Translations under genes and position numbers: made by a program
NCBI GenBank assembly: GCA_036897095.1
Contig: JAYMSP010000911.1
Location: forward strand, 1 to 39,121
DNA: 39,121 nucleotides
Direction: 5' to 3'
DNA from: Plantago elongata
Taxonomy: Eukaryota > Streptophyta > Magnoliopsida > Lamiales > Plantaginaceae
Shown: one piece after another, positions 1 to 10,810 of the stretch
Layout: each line of letters opens with the position of its first letter
How positions within the stretch are numbered: position 1 is the stretch's first letter
The notes under the pieces: model-generated
The model's database searches: none
What the model was told of the DNA's origin: nothing
The model's input: the letters and a program-made list of their open reading frames with translations, nothing else

Positions 1-61
1 CTTCAAACTCAGTGGGCTCAGCATCCTTGTCCTTGTGAATCTTTTGCAATGCAGTATACAT
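1..61 (-). CDS. RPS7: 40S ribosomal protein S7 (eS7), N-terminal coding part, truncated by window edge
   Basis: The minus strand from 61 reads MYTALQKIHKDKDAEPTEFE, which I recognise as the N-terminus of plant cytosolic small-subunit protein eS7 (the family is about 190 residues; the conserved early motif is IHKDK...EPTEFE). Only 20 codons plus one base are present; the rest lies off the window before base 1. The protein is a structural component of the 40S ribosomal subunit. The ATG at 59-61 is preceded by a good splice acceptor (CCAG ending at 72), so the start codon lies 10 nt into the second exon. The identification rests on a short stretch, but the match is distinctive and the promoter architecture upstream agrees with a ribosomal-protein gene. 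Confidence 0.85.
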   Translation of the reverse strand, partial: MYTALQKIHKDKDAEPTEFE

Positions 62-670
62 CTTGAAACCACTGGATATGATTTCACACATTATGATAAT
101 TTCGCAAGATGAACATTACAAAATCTAACAAAACTACTCACCACAAAATCCAACAAAACTAACTACTCACCACAAAATCAAAGACAAGTAATCACTACAA
201 ATCCAAACATAACTAATCTCTACACACTACGAAAGCTCGACTAAAAAATCTGGCAAATTCATTGATTAGAGAATCTAAAAAAGCTACTACTTCCATTACT
301 TATCACCAAAAAATGGAACAATACTAATCACTTCAAAATCGAAGATAACTAATCACTACAAACTCCAACAGCTAGCATAAAGCTAAGCCATAAAAATCTG
401 GAAAATTCGTCGATTAGAGAATAAGAAAAGGGGCAAATCTACTACTTGTATTACTAAAGAAATGTGTCTACATATCTGATTTCTAGAGTAGGAAACAAGC
501 TTAAAAATTGAACTATAATAACTCTTGAGAAACAATAGAAATCGAAACATTGTAGCAAACTAAGCGGCTGTACGGCAGCGCATCGGCATAAGAACGTACC
601 TAGAAAGGGGAAATCGGAGCGCCGGAAGAGAATTTAGCAGAAACCTAGTAGAGAGACACGTTCTTATGTA
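62..670 (-). other. RPS7: RPS7 5' leader: UTR exon (about 670-600), leader intron (599-72), UTR tail (71-62)
   Basis: Read on the minus strand, a pyrimidine-rich leader (CGTGTCTCTCTACTAGG, near 660-644) runs to TTTCTAG followed by the donor GTACGT at 599. The acceptor CCAG ends at 72, ten bases before the ATG. A leader intron directly before the first coding exon is common in plant ribosomal-protein genes. The AT-rich block 72-599 contains no other gene that I can see. The transcription start is estimated only from the pyrimidine tract. Confidence 0.65.
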
Positions 671-702
671 TTCAGCTACTGGTTTAGGTCATAAATTGTT
701 CA

Positions 703-748
703 GGCCCATTAGCTTCATGGACTAGAGGCCCATTATATAATCGGCCCA
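703..748 (-). promoter_or_regulatory. Three site II elements (TGGGCC on the minus strand) of the RPS7 promoter
   Basis: GGCCCA occurs at 703-708, 727-732 and 743-748, that is TGGGCC on the strand of the RPS7 gene. All three lie within about 100 bp upstream of the putative leader. Site II motifs (TGGGCY) bound by TCP factors are characteristic of plant ribosomal-protein and other growth-related promoters. The AT-rich TATATAAT around 733-740 lies between two of them. Function is inferred from motif, spacing and context. Confidence 0.6.
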
Positions 749-779
749 GTCGAAAAGGCAGCGGCCAAGAGACCGTGAG

Positions 780-1722
780 CTATGTTTTGAAAACCGGATC
801 GGCCCGACCGGCTCGACCGCAAAACCGGCGATGAACGGTCCGTTGTAGTGCCATAAACCTATGTTTTGGGAACGGGATCGGGCCGGCCGGTCCGGCAGGA
901 AAACCGGCGCTCGCCGGCTGGTTGTGATGCACAAAACCGCTAAAAACCCGTTCGGGGTCAAGCCGGTGTGAACCGGAAACCCGGGACCCGGCGAACTGCC
1001 GGCTTGGGGCGGCAAAAAAAAAAATTTTTGGAACGATTCTTCCTTCTACTGCTCACTTGTGAGTCGCGACATTGATAAGCTTATGGATTTCAGATCTGCC
1101 CGAGACTTCGTCATGCTTTCTTGTTCTTCGTTCTAAACTATTTTTTCAATCGATTTTCTTCTTCATGCTTTCTTCTGGATCGATTGTGTACTTCTTCTTC
1201 CTTGCTGAATAAATGAGATTGGGTAAGGGAAAGGATGTAAAGGAAGAAGCAGAAAGAGAGGAATTGAAGGAAAGTAGAAAGATGTAAAAAGGAGGAAGAA
1301 CGAGAGTGATGAAGCAGAAAGAGAAGAAGTGAGAGAGAGAAGAGTAAGGTAGAAAAAATGTGAGACTGTCAGCTGTCTATACATATTCTTCCCACTTGTA
1401 TTTGTTTTCTTATTTTGTTAAAAATAATATATACCAAATTAAAGAAAAAGAGACTTTTTTTTTTTTATGTATCTAAATAGATTTACCTAAATGAAAATAT
1501 TTGAATACTAACTTGAACTCAATTAATTTTATAAAATAGATAATAATTTATTAATTTAGACCTATAAGAATTGAGCTACATATATTATATATAAATATTA
1601 ATACATATATAAATAATATTTATGATGTCATTCCGGCTTAAACGGTCCAACCGATCAAACCCCGGTCCAACCTCTTTTTGGGGTGACCGGCTTAACTCTC
1701 CAACCCGACTTTTAAAACATAG
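780..1722. mobile_element. GC-rich inverted-repeat element, possibly a non-autonomous DNA transposon
   Basis: The left part begins CTATGTTTTGAAAACCGG (about 781) and the right end (about 1700-1722), reverse-complemented, begins CTATGTTTTAAAAGTCGGG, so the termini are imperfect inverted repeats. Inside the left arm the unit starting CTATGTTTTG is repeated in tandem (about 781-858 and 860-938) with many ACCGG motifs. The centre holds a strongly purine-rich tract (about 1210-1370) and AT-rich DNA. No convincing target-site duplication was found. The open stretches on the minus strand here are low-complexity and not credible genes. A hAT-like or unclassified MITE is possible; this is inference. 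Confidence 0.4.
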
Positions 1723-2433
1723 TGCCAACATACTACTTCGGAGTTGTTGGGAGCCAACTATGTAAAGTGTAACTTTTTTATATTTGGTTTGAGTTTGAGG
1801 GATATAGTTTATTTAAAAAAAAATATGTATAAGTTGTTATTTAACAAGTCGATTGTTATTTAACGAGTGGAGTATATGTTATCTCTACCTGTGGGGTCCT
1901 GTACGGGTTCAATTTGAATCCTATCACTTGGAAAGTAAATCCGACATGATGAGTCGTATTATACACTATTTAGTTACTAAAAAAACTAGACTAGCTTTAA
2001 ATGTCAAATAATTATTAACGTTATTTATAAATTTTATTTTTTTAATTAATTAGTTTATTTTATTCATTTTTAAAAGTACGGTAGCATTGTGGTAGGTTAG
2101 TACTATTTACATAGTGATGAAAATTGTAGGAATAAATCCTTTAACAATTCCAGTTTGTCTTCTCCAGCTGAATTTGCCATAATTGACCGACAAGACAAGT
2201 TTCTTGGTCTGCTGATAATATAAAAATCTCAACATTTGCTGTCATTTGACCAATCATCAGAAAATACAGGTTTCCCTCCTCAAATGTCAGCATGGTGGGG
2301 TTAAATAATACACTAATTAATGCATGAAAAATGAAAATTAAGGAAAAGTTCCTATTTGACATTGTCATGTAAGTAGACCCCATAAAACTTTAAACTAACC
2401 GAAAGAAAAAACAGATTTTGTATCTTTGCAGAC
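1723..2433. other. AT-rich intergenic region upstream of RLK1
   Basis: No gene, RNA or clear repeat is visible. The last 40 bases before the ATG at 2434 form an A-rich leader; the string TTTGCAG just before it resembles a splice acceptor, so a leader intron in RLK1 cannot be excluded. Confidence 0.4.
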
Positions 2434-5400
2434 ATGTTTAGGAGAACTCTGGGAGTTTACTGGAGCCTCTGCTGGTTCTTGGTTTTAAGTTCTGCTGTCG
2501 AAACCAATGGCACTGATTACGCAGCTTTGATGACCTTCAAATCCAAACTCATACTAGAAGCTCACAGCATACTGTCCACCAACTGGAACTCCAGTACTCA
2601 TTACTGCAACTGGTTTGGTGTTTCTTGCTTGAATCACAGAGTTTCACGTCTGCGACTCGCTGGATTGGCTCTTCGGGGAGAATTACCTCTAGAAATTACG
2701 AATATGAGCCACCTGGTGGTGCTTGATCTCAGTAGCAATGGTCTGGGAGGAACTTTGCCAAGTGAACTCGGATTCTTGCAGCAACTGAGGATTCTCAACG
2801 TATCTCATAATTCTATCCAGGGTGGAATCCCAGCTAACTTGAGCACATGCGGAAGGCTGCAGCAACTGGATTTATCATATAACTTCATTGCAGGTTTGTT
2901 CATAAATGAGACATTTCTCTTACTTTCAGAATGATTTAGAACATTTAATAACGCGTGAACTTAAGTATAAGCTAAAAGTTGTTAAACAGGAACTTGAAGC
3001 TTTTATTTTTAATTACAGGAACCATACCTGGGGAGATTGGCTTATTAGGCGATCTTCGTCATCTGGCCCTGCACCATAACAATCTCACTGGAAACATTCC
3101 ACCTGCACTCGGTAACTTTTCCAAATTAGAGTACTTCTATCTGCATGAGAATGATTTAGCGCATGAGATCCCATCAGAACTAGGGAAGCTAACCAGAATG
3201 CTAGTGATCGGGCTTAGAGGAAATAACCTTACTGGTTCAATACCTCCTTCAATCTTTAACATCTCAACGCTGCAAGTAGTTGACTTATCTATTAATGACT
3301 TATCTGGCCAACTCCCTGAGAATCTTGGATATCAGTTACCAAATCTTGAAAGACTTTTCTTGGATAGTAATCGAATAACTGGAGAAATTCCAATGTCTCT
3401 ATCAAATGCATCAAGGCTTAACTACCTTTTTTTGACTGAGAATGATCTACGTGGTGAGATACCAGCTGATTTTGCTAGGTTGCTCAATCTTTGGTGGTTT
3501 GAGTTTGAGTACAACCAAATCTCTGGTGGCCTCCCAAATGGGCTCTTTAATATTACATCACTTCAAGTTCTGAAAACAAGGCACAATTACCTCCATGGAA
3601 TTCTTCCGCCAGATCTTGGAAATTGGCTTCCTAACCTTCAAGAGATCTTTCTCTCACACAACCAGTTCAGTGGGGAGATACCCTCTTCGATATGTAATGC
3701 CACAAAGCTCGTTTATGTGGAGGTCTCCAACAATAGCTTTAGCGGACCTGTACCAATGATGCTTGGAAATCTTGTAGATCTTGAGCATCTTGTCCTGGAA
3801 GTCAATTCATTAGTTAATGATCCCAGTTCCTCTCAACTTGACTTTTTAAATTCATTGGTTAACTGTAGAAATCTGCAATTTCTGGTCCTTGATTCTAATC
3901 CACTGAATGGCATCATACCTGAATCCGTAGGCAACTTGTCAAGCAACCTCAGAGTCTTTACTGCCATATCTTGTGGGCTTAAGGGCGGCATTCCATATGA
4001 ACTTGGAAACTTGAGTAGCTTGAATTATTTGGGATTATCTGCAAACAACCTGCAAGGTGGAGTACCATCATCTTTCTCTGGCCTGCAAAATTTGGAAAGA
4101 ATATATTTAACAGGTAACAGATTGGAAGGTTCAGTTCCGACTGCATTCTGTAGGATAAGTATCTTGGGGATTCTACACCTGGGAGAAAACAGATTTTCCG
4201 GATCAATACCGACATGCATTCAAAATCTAACTGAAATGATAGAGATCTCTTTGGCAGTTAACAATCTGAATTCCACTGTACCTTTGGGTTTTTGGAAATT
4301 GGATAAGATTACAGGACTGAACTTGTCCAGAAATCTCCTTGACGGCTCCATACCAGTTGAAGTGGGGAACTTAAAGGCAGTCTATATCATGGACCTCTCT
4401 TCTAACAATTTCTCCGGTGAAATACCAAGTTCCATAGGGACCCTACAGAATTTACTGACACTTGATATGTCCCGAAACAGACTCCAAGGTCCAATACCGA
4501 ACACTTTGAGCAATCTAATAGTAATTGAATCCTTAGATCTATCCTCGAATAGCCTCTCTGGTGAAATTCCTGCATCCCTTGGATCACTTCGAGATATCCA
4601 GTATCTCAATCTTTCTTTCAACAGGTTACAGGGAGAAATTCCACATACAGAAGTATTCACAAATCTCACCTATCAATCTCTGATGGGAAACCCAAATCTG
4701 TGCGGAGCTCCAAACTTGAATTTCCCACTGTGCCAACATAATGTTCCCGGACAAAGAAATCAAAGAATGTCTTTGGTTCTCAAGATTACAATTCCTGTTG
4801 CTGCTGCAGTCCTGCTTGTGGTAATAATTATTCTTTTCTGGATTAAGATGTCAAGGGAAAAACACTCAAACGCAGCCAAAACAGATACCTACGCAGTGGG
4901 ACATCAGACCATCCTTGCCTATGATGAACTTCTTCAAGCAACAAACAGTTTCAGTCCATCTCACCTCGTGGGCCAAGGAGGTTCTGGGATGGTTTATAAG
5001 GGCGAGCTTTCTGATGGGTCTGTTGTTGCAATCAAAGTATTCAATATGCAGTATGCAAAAGCTCTAAAAAATTTCACTGCAGAATGTGAAGTTTTAGGCA
5101 ATGTGCGACATAGGAACCTTGTCAAGATCATCTCAACTTGCTCGACTTTAACGTTCAAGGCCATGGTACTAGAATTAATGCCTAATGGAAGCCTAGATAA
5201 GCAGTTACACTCGCAGAACAGCTCACTAAGCCTCGTTGAAAGACTGAATATCGTCACAGATGTAGCATTAGGCATGGAATACCTCCACCACGAGTACTCC
5301 GTTCCGATTCTGCACTGTGATCTGAAGCCAGCTAATATACTCCTGGACGAGGATATGACGGCTCATGTGGCAGATTTTGGAATTTCCAAAATATTGGCTG

Positions 5401-6037
5401 AAGACCAAGAGTTCATCCAAACGCACACTTTGGGAACAATCGGGTACATCGCTCCAGGTATGACACTCTGGTACCACTGCATAACATTTCAACTCTTATA
5501 GCAGTCTCTCAATGGCACTTAACAATAACTAGGAATTATGTGTTACTCGTAAATCAATAACCATAGCAAAAAATTGAGCATATTACATTTAACAACGATG
5601 AATAATATGCAGCAAGCTTGCATTTTGACCTCTATTTAATCAATTTGGAGTCTGTAATTTCAACAGAATATGGTTCGGAAGGACACACATCAACAAAGGG
5701 CGACGTATACAGCTTTGGCATACTGTTGTTAGAGACATTTACAGGGAAGAGGCCAACAGATGACATGTTTAAGGAAGAAATGAGCTTGCATCAATGGGTG
5801 TGCAGAGTATTTCCAGATGCATTAATAGAGGTTCTCGATTCCAATCTGATTATGGATGCTGATTATTGGAGAGAAAGTAGAAACAAGAAAGTGATTGGGG
5901 AAGAAGTAGTGGTGTCAATCATTGATGTAGGTTTGATGTGCTTGAAAGAGTCACCTGGTGAGAGGATTGAAATGAGAGATGTTGCCATACGGCTCAAAAA
6001 AATCAGAGCTCAGCTGAACAAGAGCTTACACAAGTAA
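2434..6037 (+). CDS. LRR receptor-like kinase, subfamily XII (FLS2/EFR/Xa21 type), full length, 3 exons
   Basis: The coding exons 2434-2893, 3019-5457 and 5667-6037 join in phase to 1,089 residues. In order these encode a signal peptide (about 1-25), a paired-Cys LRR N-cap (YCNWFGVSC), about 26 extracellular LRRs of 24 residues, a transmembrane helix (about 741-764, followed by basic residues), and a Ser/Thr kinase. The P-loop is GQGGSG (about 805), the lysine is in VAIKVF (about 825), the catalytic loop is HCDLKPAN (about 919) and DFG is intact (about 940). The catalytic loop has Cys before Asp, so this is a non-RD kinase, as is usual for pattern-recognition receptors. The junction of exons 2 and 3 falls inside APE, the position of the single intron usual in subfamily XII. 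The extra intron 2894-3018 in the LRR region is unusual (see findings). It probably acts at the plasma membrane in perception of a microbial or self ligand; the ligand is unknown. Confidence 0.92.
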
Positions 6038-6287
6038 CTGGGAACTAGATAGATTGATGAATGTTCGAGCTCAATTCAGGGGTATAATGCACGCGAAACG
6101 CGACTGGTGACAAAATTGGTCCGAGTGTGGTTGATTTGATGTATAAATTTTATACGGTGTTAATGTTGAGTCTATTTACTATACTCATATCCGTTCGAAG
6201 AATAACATAATCAATACGTTCATATTATAGGTTCATTTTGACAAACATAACATAAAGTAACTTGGTACTGAGAATTTCCTGCTACAG

Positions 6288-6660
6288 AATATGGAACAGA
6301 TGGCCAGACATCCAGAAAGAATGATGTTTACAGTTTTGGCATTTTGTTGAGACATTCACTGGGAAGAGGCCAACAAATATGTTTATAGAAGACTTGAGTT
6401 TGCATCGACGGGTGTATAAAGAATATCCCGATGAATTGACAGAGGTTCTGGATTACAACTTGTTTTTTGATACTAATCCTCTCAAAGAAGGCAGCCCTGC
6501 CCCCGATTAATAAGAAACAGAAATGCATTGAAGACATACTCGTGTCGGTCATTCATGTTGCTTTTCTGTGCTTGGGAGAGTCACCAGATGATAAAATTGA
6601 TATAAGAGGCCTTGTGATACATACAGCTAAAGAAAATTAGAGCTGAACTAAGAAGAGTAT
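6288..6660 (+). pseudogene. Relic of the final kinase exon of an LRR-RLK XII gene
   Basis: After an acceptor-like CTACAG the sequence reads EYGTDGQTSRKNDVYSFGIL, the start of the C-terminal kinase exon of RLK1. It then loses frame at GGCATTTTGTTGAGACAT, where about 4 nt are missing relative to RLK1, and carries further indels and stops. Homology continues to the C-terminal region (for example VSVIHVAFLCL near 6545). No upstream LRR or kinase N-lobe is present. It lies about 250 bp after RLK1 in the same orientation, so it is probably the remnant of a tandem duplicate. It resembles RLK2 (Gly-Ser-Pro-Ala-Pro stretch) more than RLK1 in its 3' half. Confidence 0.85.
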
Positions 6661-7467
6661 CGGAACTAGCAGGACAAAGTTGGCATAGATCCCTGCCCAG
6701 TATATGTATACAATGCTTATGCAACTGAAGATCATATATAGTGTTCACAGAATAAGTACCAGAAAACTTACATTCTACTAGCAATTTGGGTACGGATTTT
6801 TTCACCAGCAACAATATCTATGGTGGAACTTGCATAAACTTGTCAATATCAATCTAGGAATGTAATGCATGTAATATTTTCAATCCTTACTGGCTGAAAT
6901 AATGGAAGATCAAAAGTGGATGTTAACCAAGACATGCTTCCAAGTTGTGGGTAATTCAATCCATATTTCTAATCTGCATCCAAGCTTCTATCTAGAGAAA
7001 CTATGCAACCAATAAAAGATCCACTTTGATTGCAATATACATGTAGTCACAAGCAACCAAACACTATGTCAAAAGCAAAACTTGCATGTTTCATCACCCC
7101 TGTGCCTCCTTCGGAAATCATACGCCTTTAATATTCTGTCTCATACATAACCAACGGAAAAGGCAAATGCTTGAGAAAATCGGAAATACTGAAATGAAAA
7201 TTTATCAAGGAGATATAAAAAATATATATTCAAACTACAATACTACCAGTAATTAAGAATAAGAATTGATATTAAACTGCAACTGTAAATTGTGAAACTT
7301 TTGTCATATAATATGTAAGATGTTACTATAAAGAAACAAATACAAACACTAAGAAGCTAAACTTTTTTGGAAAAGGAATATACTGAATTACTAAAAACTA
7401 AGAACTCATAAATCACTATTAGCAGTAGAAAAAGTTCCAACATTGACCGAGCCACCCTGCTTCTTAC
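6661..7467. other. Intergenic region between the RLK relic and the PABP-like gene
   Basis: AT-rich sequence with no recognisable gene. It should contain the 3' UTR of the minus-strand PABP-like gene near 7300-7467. I specifically looked here for a displaced MLLE/PABC domain on the minus strand and did not find one. Confidence 0.4.
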
Positions 7468-8919
7468 TTAAGGACTTTCGTCTCCTCTGCCATCAAGTGA
7501 AAAACCTAGCTTGTTAGTTGCGATAGCCGCAGTTTCTTGCTCAGGTTGTCGTGCTGAAATATAATTGGCACGTGGATCTTGGTGAGCTTGTGCAGTCATT
7601 GGCATAAACATGTTTGTCAGGAGATTCCTCATGCCAGGAACTAGTTGCCCAAATCCAGGATGGTTAGGGATCATTGGTAGAGATGGAGGTCGTGAATAAA
7701 ATAATGGGCGAGGGTACATTGGCATGCGAGGAGCAACATTAGGCATCATTGCATCTGGCCTAGGTGGTGTGAATTGAGTGTACATCCTTGCCCTTCTATC
7801 TTCCTTCCTTTGAGCGGGGGCAACATAAATGGTTTTGTTGAATAAATTATTGCCATTCATATCAGCAAGAGCTCTAGCAGCATCGTCAGGTGACGAGAAA
7901 GCAACAAACCCATAACCCCTACTATTTCCGTTCAAATCCATCATCACCTTGCAGGATGTAATTGAACCAAATTGAGAGAACATCTCCTTGAGCTTGTCTT
8001 TATCAACTGCATCATCAAGAATTTTTACATAAAGATTGTTCCGATGTGACTTATCAACTTCTTGTCTCGAATTGAATCTATTCTTCAACTCTGCCTGTCT
8101 CTCAGATTTCTTTTGGGCCCTGGCAACATACCATTCCTTGTTATCAACTTTCTGGCCATTAAGCGATTCAACAGCTCTAGCAGCAGCGTCCACATTATCA
8201 AAGTTGACAAATCCAAAACGTTTTGATGATCCATCCTCGTTTCTCATGACCACAGCACTAGTTATTGACCCATATTCACCAAATTCTTTCTTAAGATCAT
8301 CGTCAGTTGTTGTTTCAGAAAAATTCCTCACATAGACGTTGGTAAATTTTGTCTCCCCTGACATTGACCTATCTTGCTTGCGGAGGAAAGGTCCAACATA
8401 GACCTGTTTCCCATTGAACAGCATGCCATTAAGCCTCTCAATTGCTTTCTGTGCAGATTCTTCAAGTTCATATTGAACGAAACCATATCCGAGTGAGGAG
8501 CCAGAAGCATCAGTTGCTACCTTGCATGAAAGTATATTCCCAAAGGAGGAGAAAGTCTCATGTAGAGCTCTGTGGTCAATTTTTTTGTCCAGATTCTTGA
8601 TAAAGATATTGCCGGTACCATTCTTGCGTGAACTTGGGTCGGGATTGGAATACATAATGCGAATTGGTTTACCATTGAGAGGAGTGAAGTTGAGCACCTG
8701 CATTGCTCTGTCAGCATCCTGGCGAGTCCTGTAGTTAACATAGCCATAACCACGTGAAGCACCAGTAAACATATCCAAACAAATCCTGACTTTTAGCAAT
8801 CCATGAATCTGGTTGAACAGATTGTACAGCTGCCACGGAGTAATGCTAACGTCGAGATCCCCAACGTAAAGTGCAAAGGGAACATGCTCTATCTGATTCT
8901 GAACTTGCTCCATCTCCAT
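7468..8919 (-). CDS. Poly(A)-binding-protein-like, four RRMs, intronless, lacking the MLLE/PABC domain
   Basis: This single open frame encodes 483 residues from MEMEQVQNQ. The frame is also open up to an ATG at 9004-9006, but a TATA box at about 9026-9033 makes that Met too close to the likely transcript start, so the inner Met is preferred. Four RRMs follow in order, with RNP2/RNP1 pairs LYVGDL/RGYGYVNY, IFIKNL/LGYGFVQY, VYVRNF/KRFGFVNF and LYVKIL/RGYGFVAF. A Pro/Met-rich linker with PRMPMYPRP, LVPGMR and FMPM follows, as in PABP2/4/8-class proteins. The protein ends soon after the linker, without the C-terminal MLLE domain that binds PAM2 partners. Cytosolic PABPs bind mRNA poly(A) tails and eIF4G in translation and stability control. 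Plant PABP genes are normally split by several introns, so an intronless copy suggests retroposition. It could be functional or a recently dead copy; the long intact frame favours function. Confidence 0.88.
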   Translation of the reverse strand: MEMEQVQNQIEHVPFALYVGDLDVSITPWQLYNLFNQIHGLLKVRICLDMFTGASRGYGYVNYRTRQDADRAMQVLNFTPLNGKPIRIMYSNPDPSSRKNGTGNIFIKNLDKKIDHRALHETFSSFGNILSCKVATDASGSSLGYGFVQYELEESAQKAIERLNGMLFNGKQVYVGPFLRKQDRSMSGETKFTNVYVRNFSETTTDDDLKKEFGEYGSITSAVVMRNEDGSSKRFGFVNFDNVDAAARAVESLNGQKVDNKEWYVARAQKKSERQAELKNRFNSRQEVDKSHRNNLYVKILDDAVDKDKLKEMFSQFGSITSCKVMMDLNGNSRGYGFVAFSSPDDAARALADMNGNNLFNKTIYVAPAQRKEDRRARMYTQFTPPRPDAMMPNVAPRMPMYPRPLFYSRPPSLPMIPNHPGFGQLVPGMRNLLTNMFMPMTAQAHQDPRANYISARQPEQETAAIATNKLGFSLDGRGDESP

Positions 8920-9025
8920 TCCAGAAATTTGATGATATTTTTCGTAAACTTTTTTTTTTATGACAAGAAGAACACTAAAACAAGAATGTTTTGTGATGAA
9001 GATCAAAGGTAAGGGCCGATGTCAA

Positions 9026-9033
9026 TATATATA
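9026..9033 (-). promoter_or_regulatory. TATA box upstream of the PABP-like gene
   Basis: On the minus strand CTATATATATTG lies about 110 bp before the preferred start codon at 8919. This is a normal core-promoter arrangement with a leader of roughly 80 nt. It is a motif match only. Confidence 0.45.
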
Positions 9034-9267
9034 GAGGTGTATAGATTAGATGAGAACTACATCAGGTTTAGTATTATATTTCATTCAGACTCCAAATCCG
9101 ACTAGAATTCGCTAGCTACTATTGTACAATAAGAAATTATATTTCTTAATTACTTAATTAGAGGGCATTAATTGGTGATTTATGAATTGAGGAGAGTGCC
9201 TATTTGTACATGGATATGATTAGGATTGGGATTTGATTATTTGAAAAGGATTTTATCCTTGTTCCAA

Positions 9268-9392
9268 AAGCCAGGCCGGGTCGTTGGACAGGAGAATCGC
9301 TGCGAGACGGCCCAATAGGCACCTAAAACCCGCCAAAACCGCTGGAGCCGGACAAAAACCGGCGAGCAGTCGGTTTTGAGTAAAAAACCGAA
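9268..9392. repeat. GC-rich ACCGG-type repeat, related in style to 780-1010
   Basis: Repeated CCGG/AACCG motifs stand out against the AT-rich surroundings. Similar motif-rich DNA occurs at 780-1010 and 1630-1720. It may be part of a degenerate transposable element. A GGCCCA box at about 9308 could equally serve as a promoter element of the PABP-like gene. Confidence 0.35.
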
Positions 9393-9677
9393 ATCCCTAA
9401 TCAATAGTAATATGCACAGCCGTTTTCCTTGTTTGTCGAGATCGCATTTTTCATCTTGCTTCTCCATCTTAGACAAACAATGAGCCCAAAAATGAATAAA
9501 GGTTGAATTGGATAATGAGGATTTCCTTTACTACCAGCTATATTAGTTTGAAGATGGCTGAGAAAAAAATCAGGTAGAGAAATGAAATTTTATTTTGAGA
9601 TTGGGAGAGAAAGTGGTAATCTCCGGAGTTTGAAAAATTCTAAGAGTCTCACACAAAATAATTGAATCGTATAATTA

Positions 9678-9918
9678 CTCCCTCCGTTCCAGTTTGAAAG
9701 TCTTGTTTTCCATGTTGGACTGTCTCAATTTGAAAGTGATGGTTCCTTAAATATAAAATATCTCTCCTACTATATACACCATCTCTCATAATTTATTCAT
9801 TATTTCTTCTACATTATCTAATTATATTCATAATTTATTATTTTCTTTCCTACTTTATCATTTTTTCCTTAAAATTTGTGCCCGATCCCGTGAGACTTCC
9901 AAACCAGAACGGAGGAAG
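9678..9918. mobile_element. Stowaway MITE with TA target-site duplication
   Basis: It begins CTCCCTCCGTTCCAGTTTG and ends CCAAACCAGAACGGAGGAAG, an inverted pair of the canonical Stowaway terminus, and is flanked by TA on both sides (9676-9677, 9919-9920). Its length of about 241 bp is typical of the family, which is mobilised by Tc1/mariner transposases. It has no coding capacity. Confidence 0.85.
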
Positions 9919-10257
9919 TACAATAGTACACAATTTACAAATACACAAACATCCACAGTTTATACACAACGGCGTACACTTAATATACAATATTGTATAA
10001 TTCTCAGGACTCTCAAAAAATGTAGATTTTCACCAATTTTTAAAGGTAATCAATCCATTATCTTTCAAATTGATTTAAATAAGATATTAAAGATACTACT
10101 AGTCAGTATTCCTTCTTAAATCAAAATTAAAACATCACATTTTATTTATTTACATTACATTACAATATTTCGATATAAATGTTATTGTCCACGTTTGTTA
10201 TAAATCTGTTTATATTTTTCTACCGCCAGTTAAGGTGTCAACCTGACTATTATCATG

Positions 10258-10430
10258 TCAATTCAAGTGGCTTTAATTTGTGTGCCTGAAAGAGTTAGCT
10301 TAAGAGAGGATTGATATGAGAACCGTGGCAGCACATCTAAAGAAAATCAGTGCTGAATTGAAGAAAAGAACTGCAAATAATGCTAGAAGCTCAACCAAGC
10401 CTTCTTATGATCTTATCTGATCAGTGATCA
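10258..10430 (+). pseudogene. Short relic of the extreme 3' end of an LRR-RLK XII gene
   Basis: The stretch from about 10258 to 10422 aligns with the last 160 bp of RLK2. It shares a TCAAGTGGCTTT-like start, a CCTGAAAGAG segment, and a long near-match through GCACATCTAAAGAAAATCAG and AATGCTAGAAG. Indels break the upstream frame. Sequence to about 10567 also resembles the 3' flank of RLK2. Only the kinase tail survives. Confidence 0.75.
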
Positions 10431-10810
10431 CTGCATGTATTCATATTATGTTTATGGAATCGATGCGCATAGGGCATCTCTATGCACTATTTGTAAAATA
10501 AGTACCTGATTCATCAGAGTTCTCGTGCTTTGAGGTAACCGTAAGAATTTTAGCTAACAATAAGGCTAGTCTATTACTTTACACCTCAATTAAATAGGCC
10601 CACACGTTCAAGAATGAAGTTTTCTTAATCGTGAATAATCTACTATGATATTAGAAGACACTTGATTAAAATTCATTAAAAGTTGAAAGAGTTGCTCAAA
10701 GTATTTTGATTGATGCATTGAATATGGAATGTCAAGAGTTGGAATATGGAAAGTACCATATTGTTAAAATTGAGAAAGAAATAGCTACTAGCTATTGGAT
10801 TGAGCTAAAG

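Noticed and set aside
722-1015. Open frame of 97 codons on the minus strand
   Set aside because: It lies in the GC-rich repeat and RPS7 promoter; composition and repeats explain it, and no domain is recognisable.
1163-1384. Open frame rich in Ser/Leu/Phe on the minus strand
   Set aside because: It is the complement of a purine-rich low-complexity tract.
8920-9006. Upstream ATG extending the PABP-like protein by 29 residues
   Set aside because: The extension has no similarity to PABP N-termini and begins only about 20-27 bp from the TATA box, so it is unlikely to be in the transcript as coding sequence.
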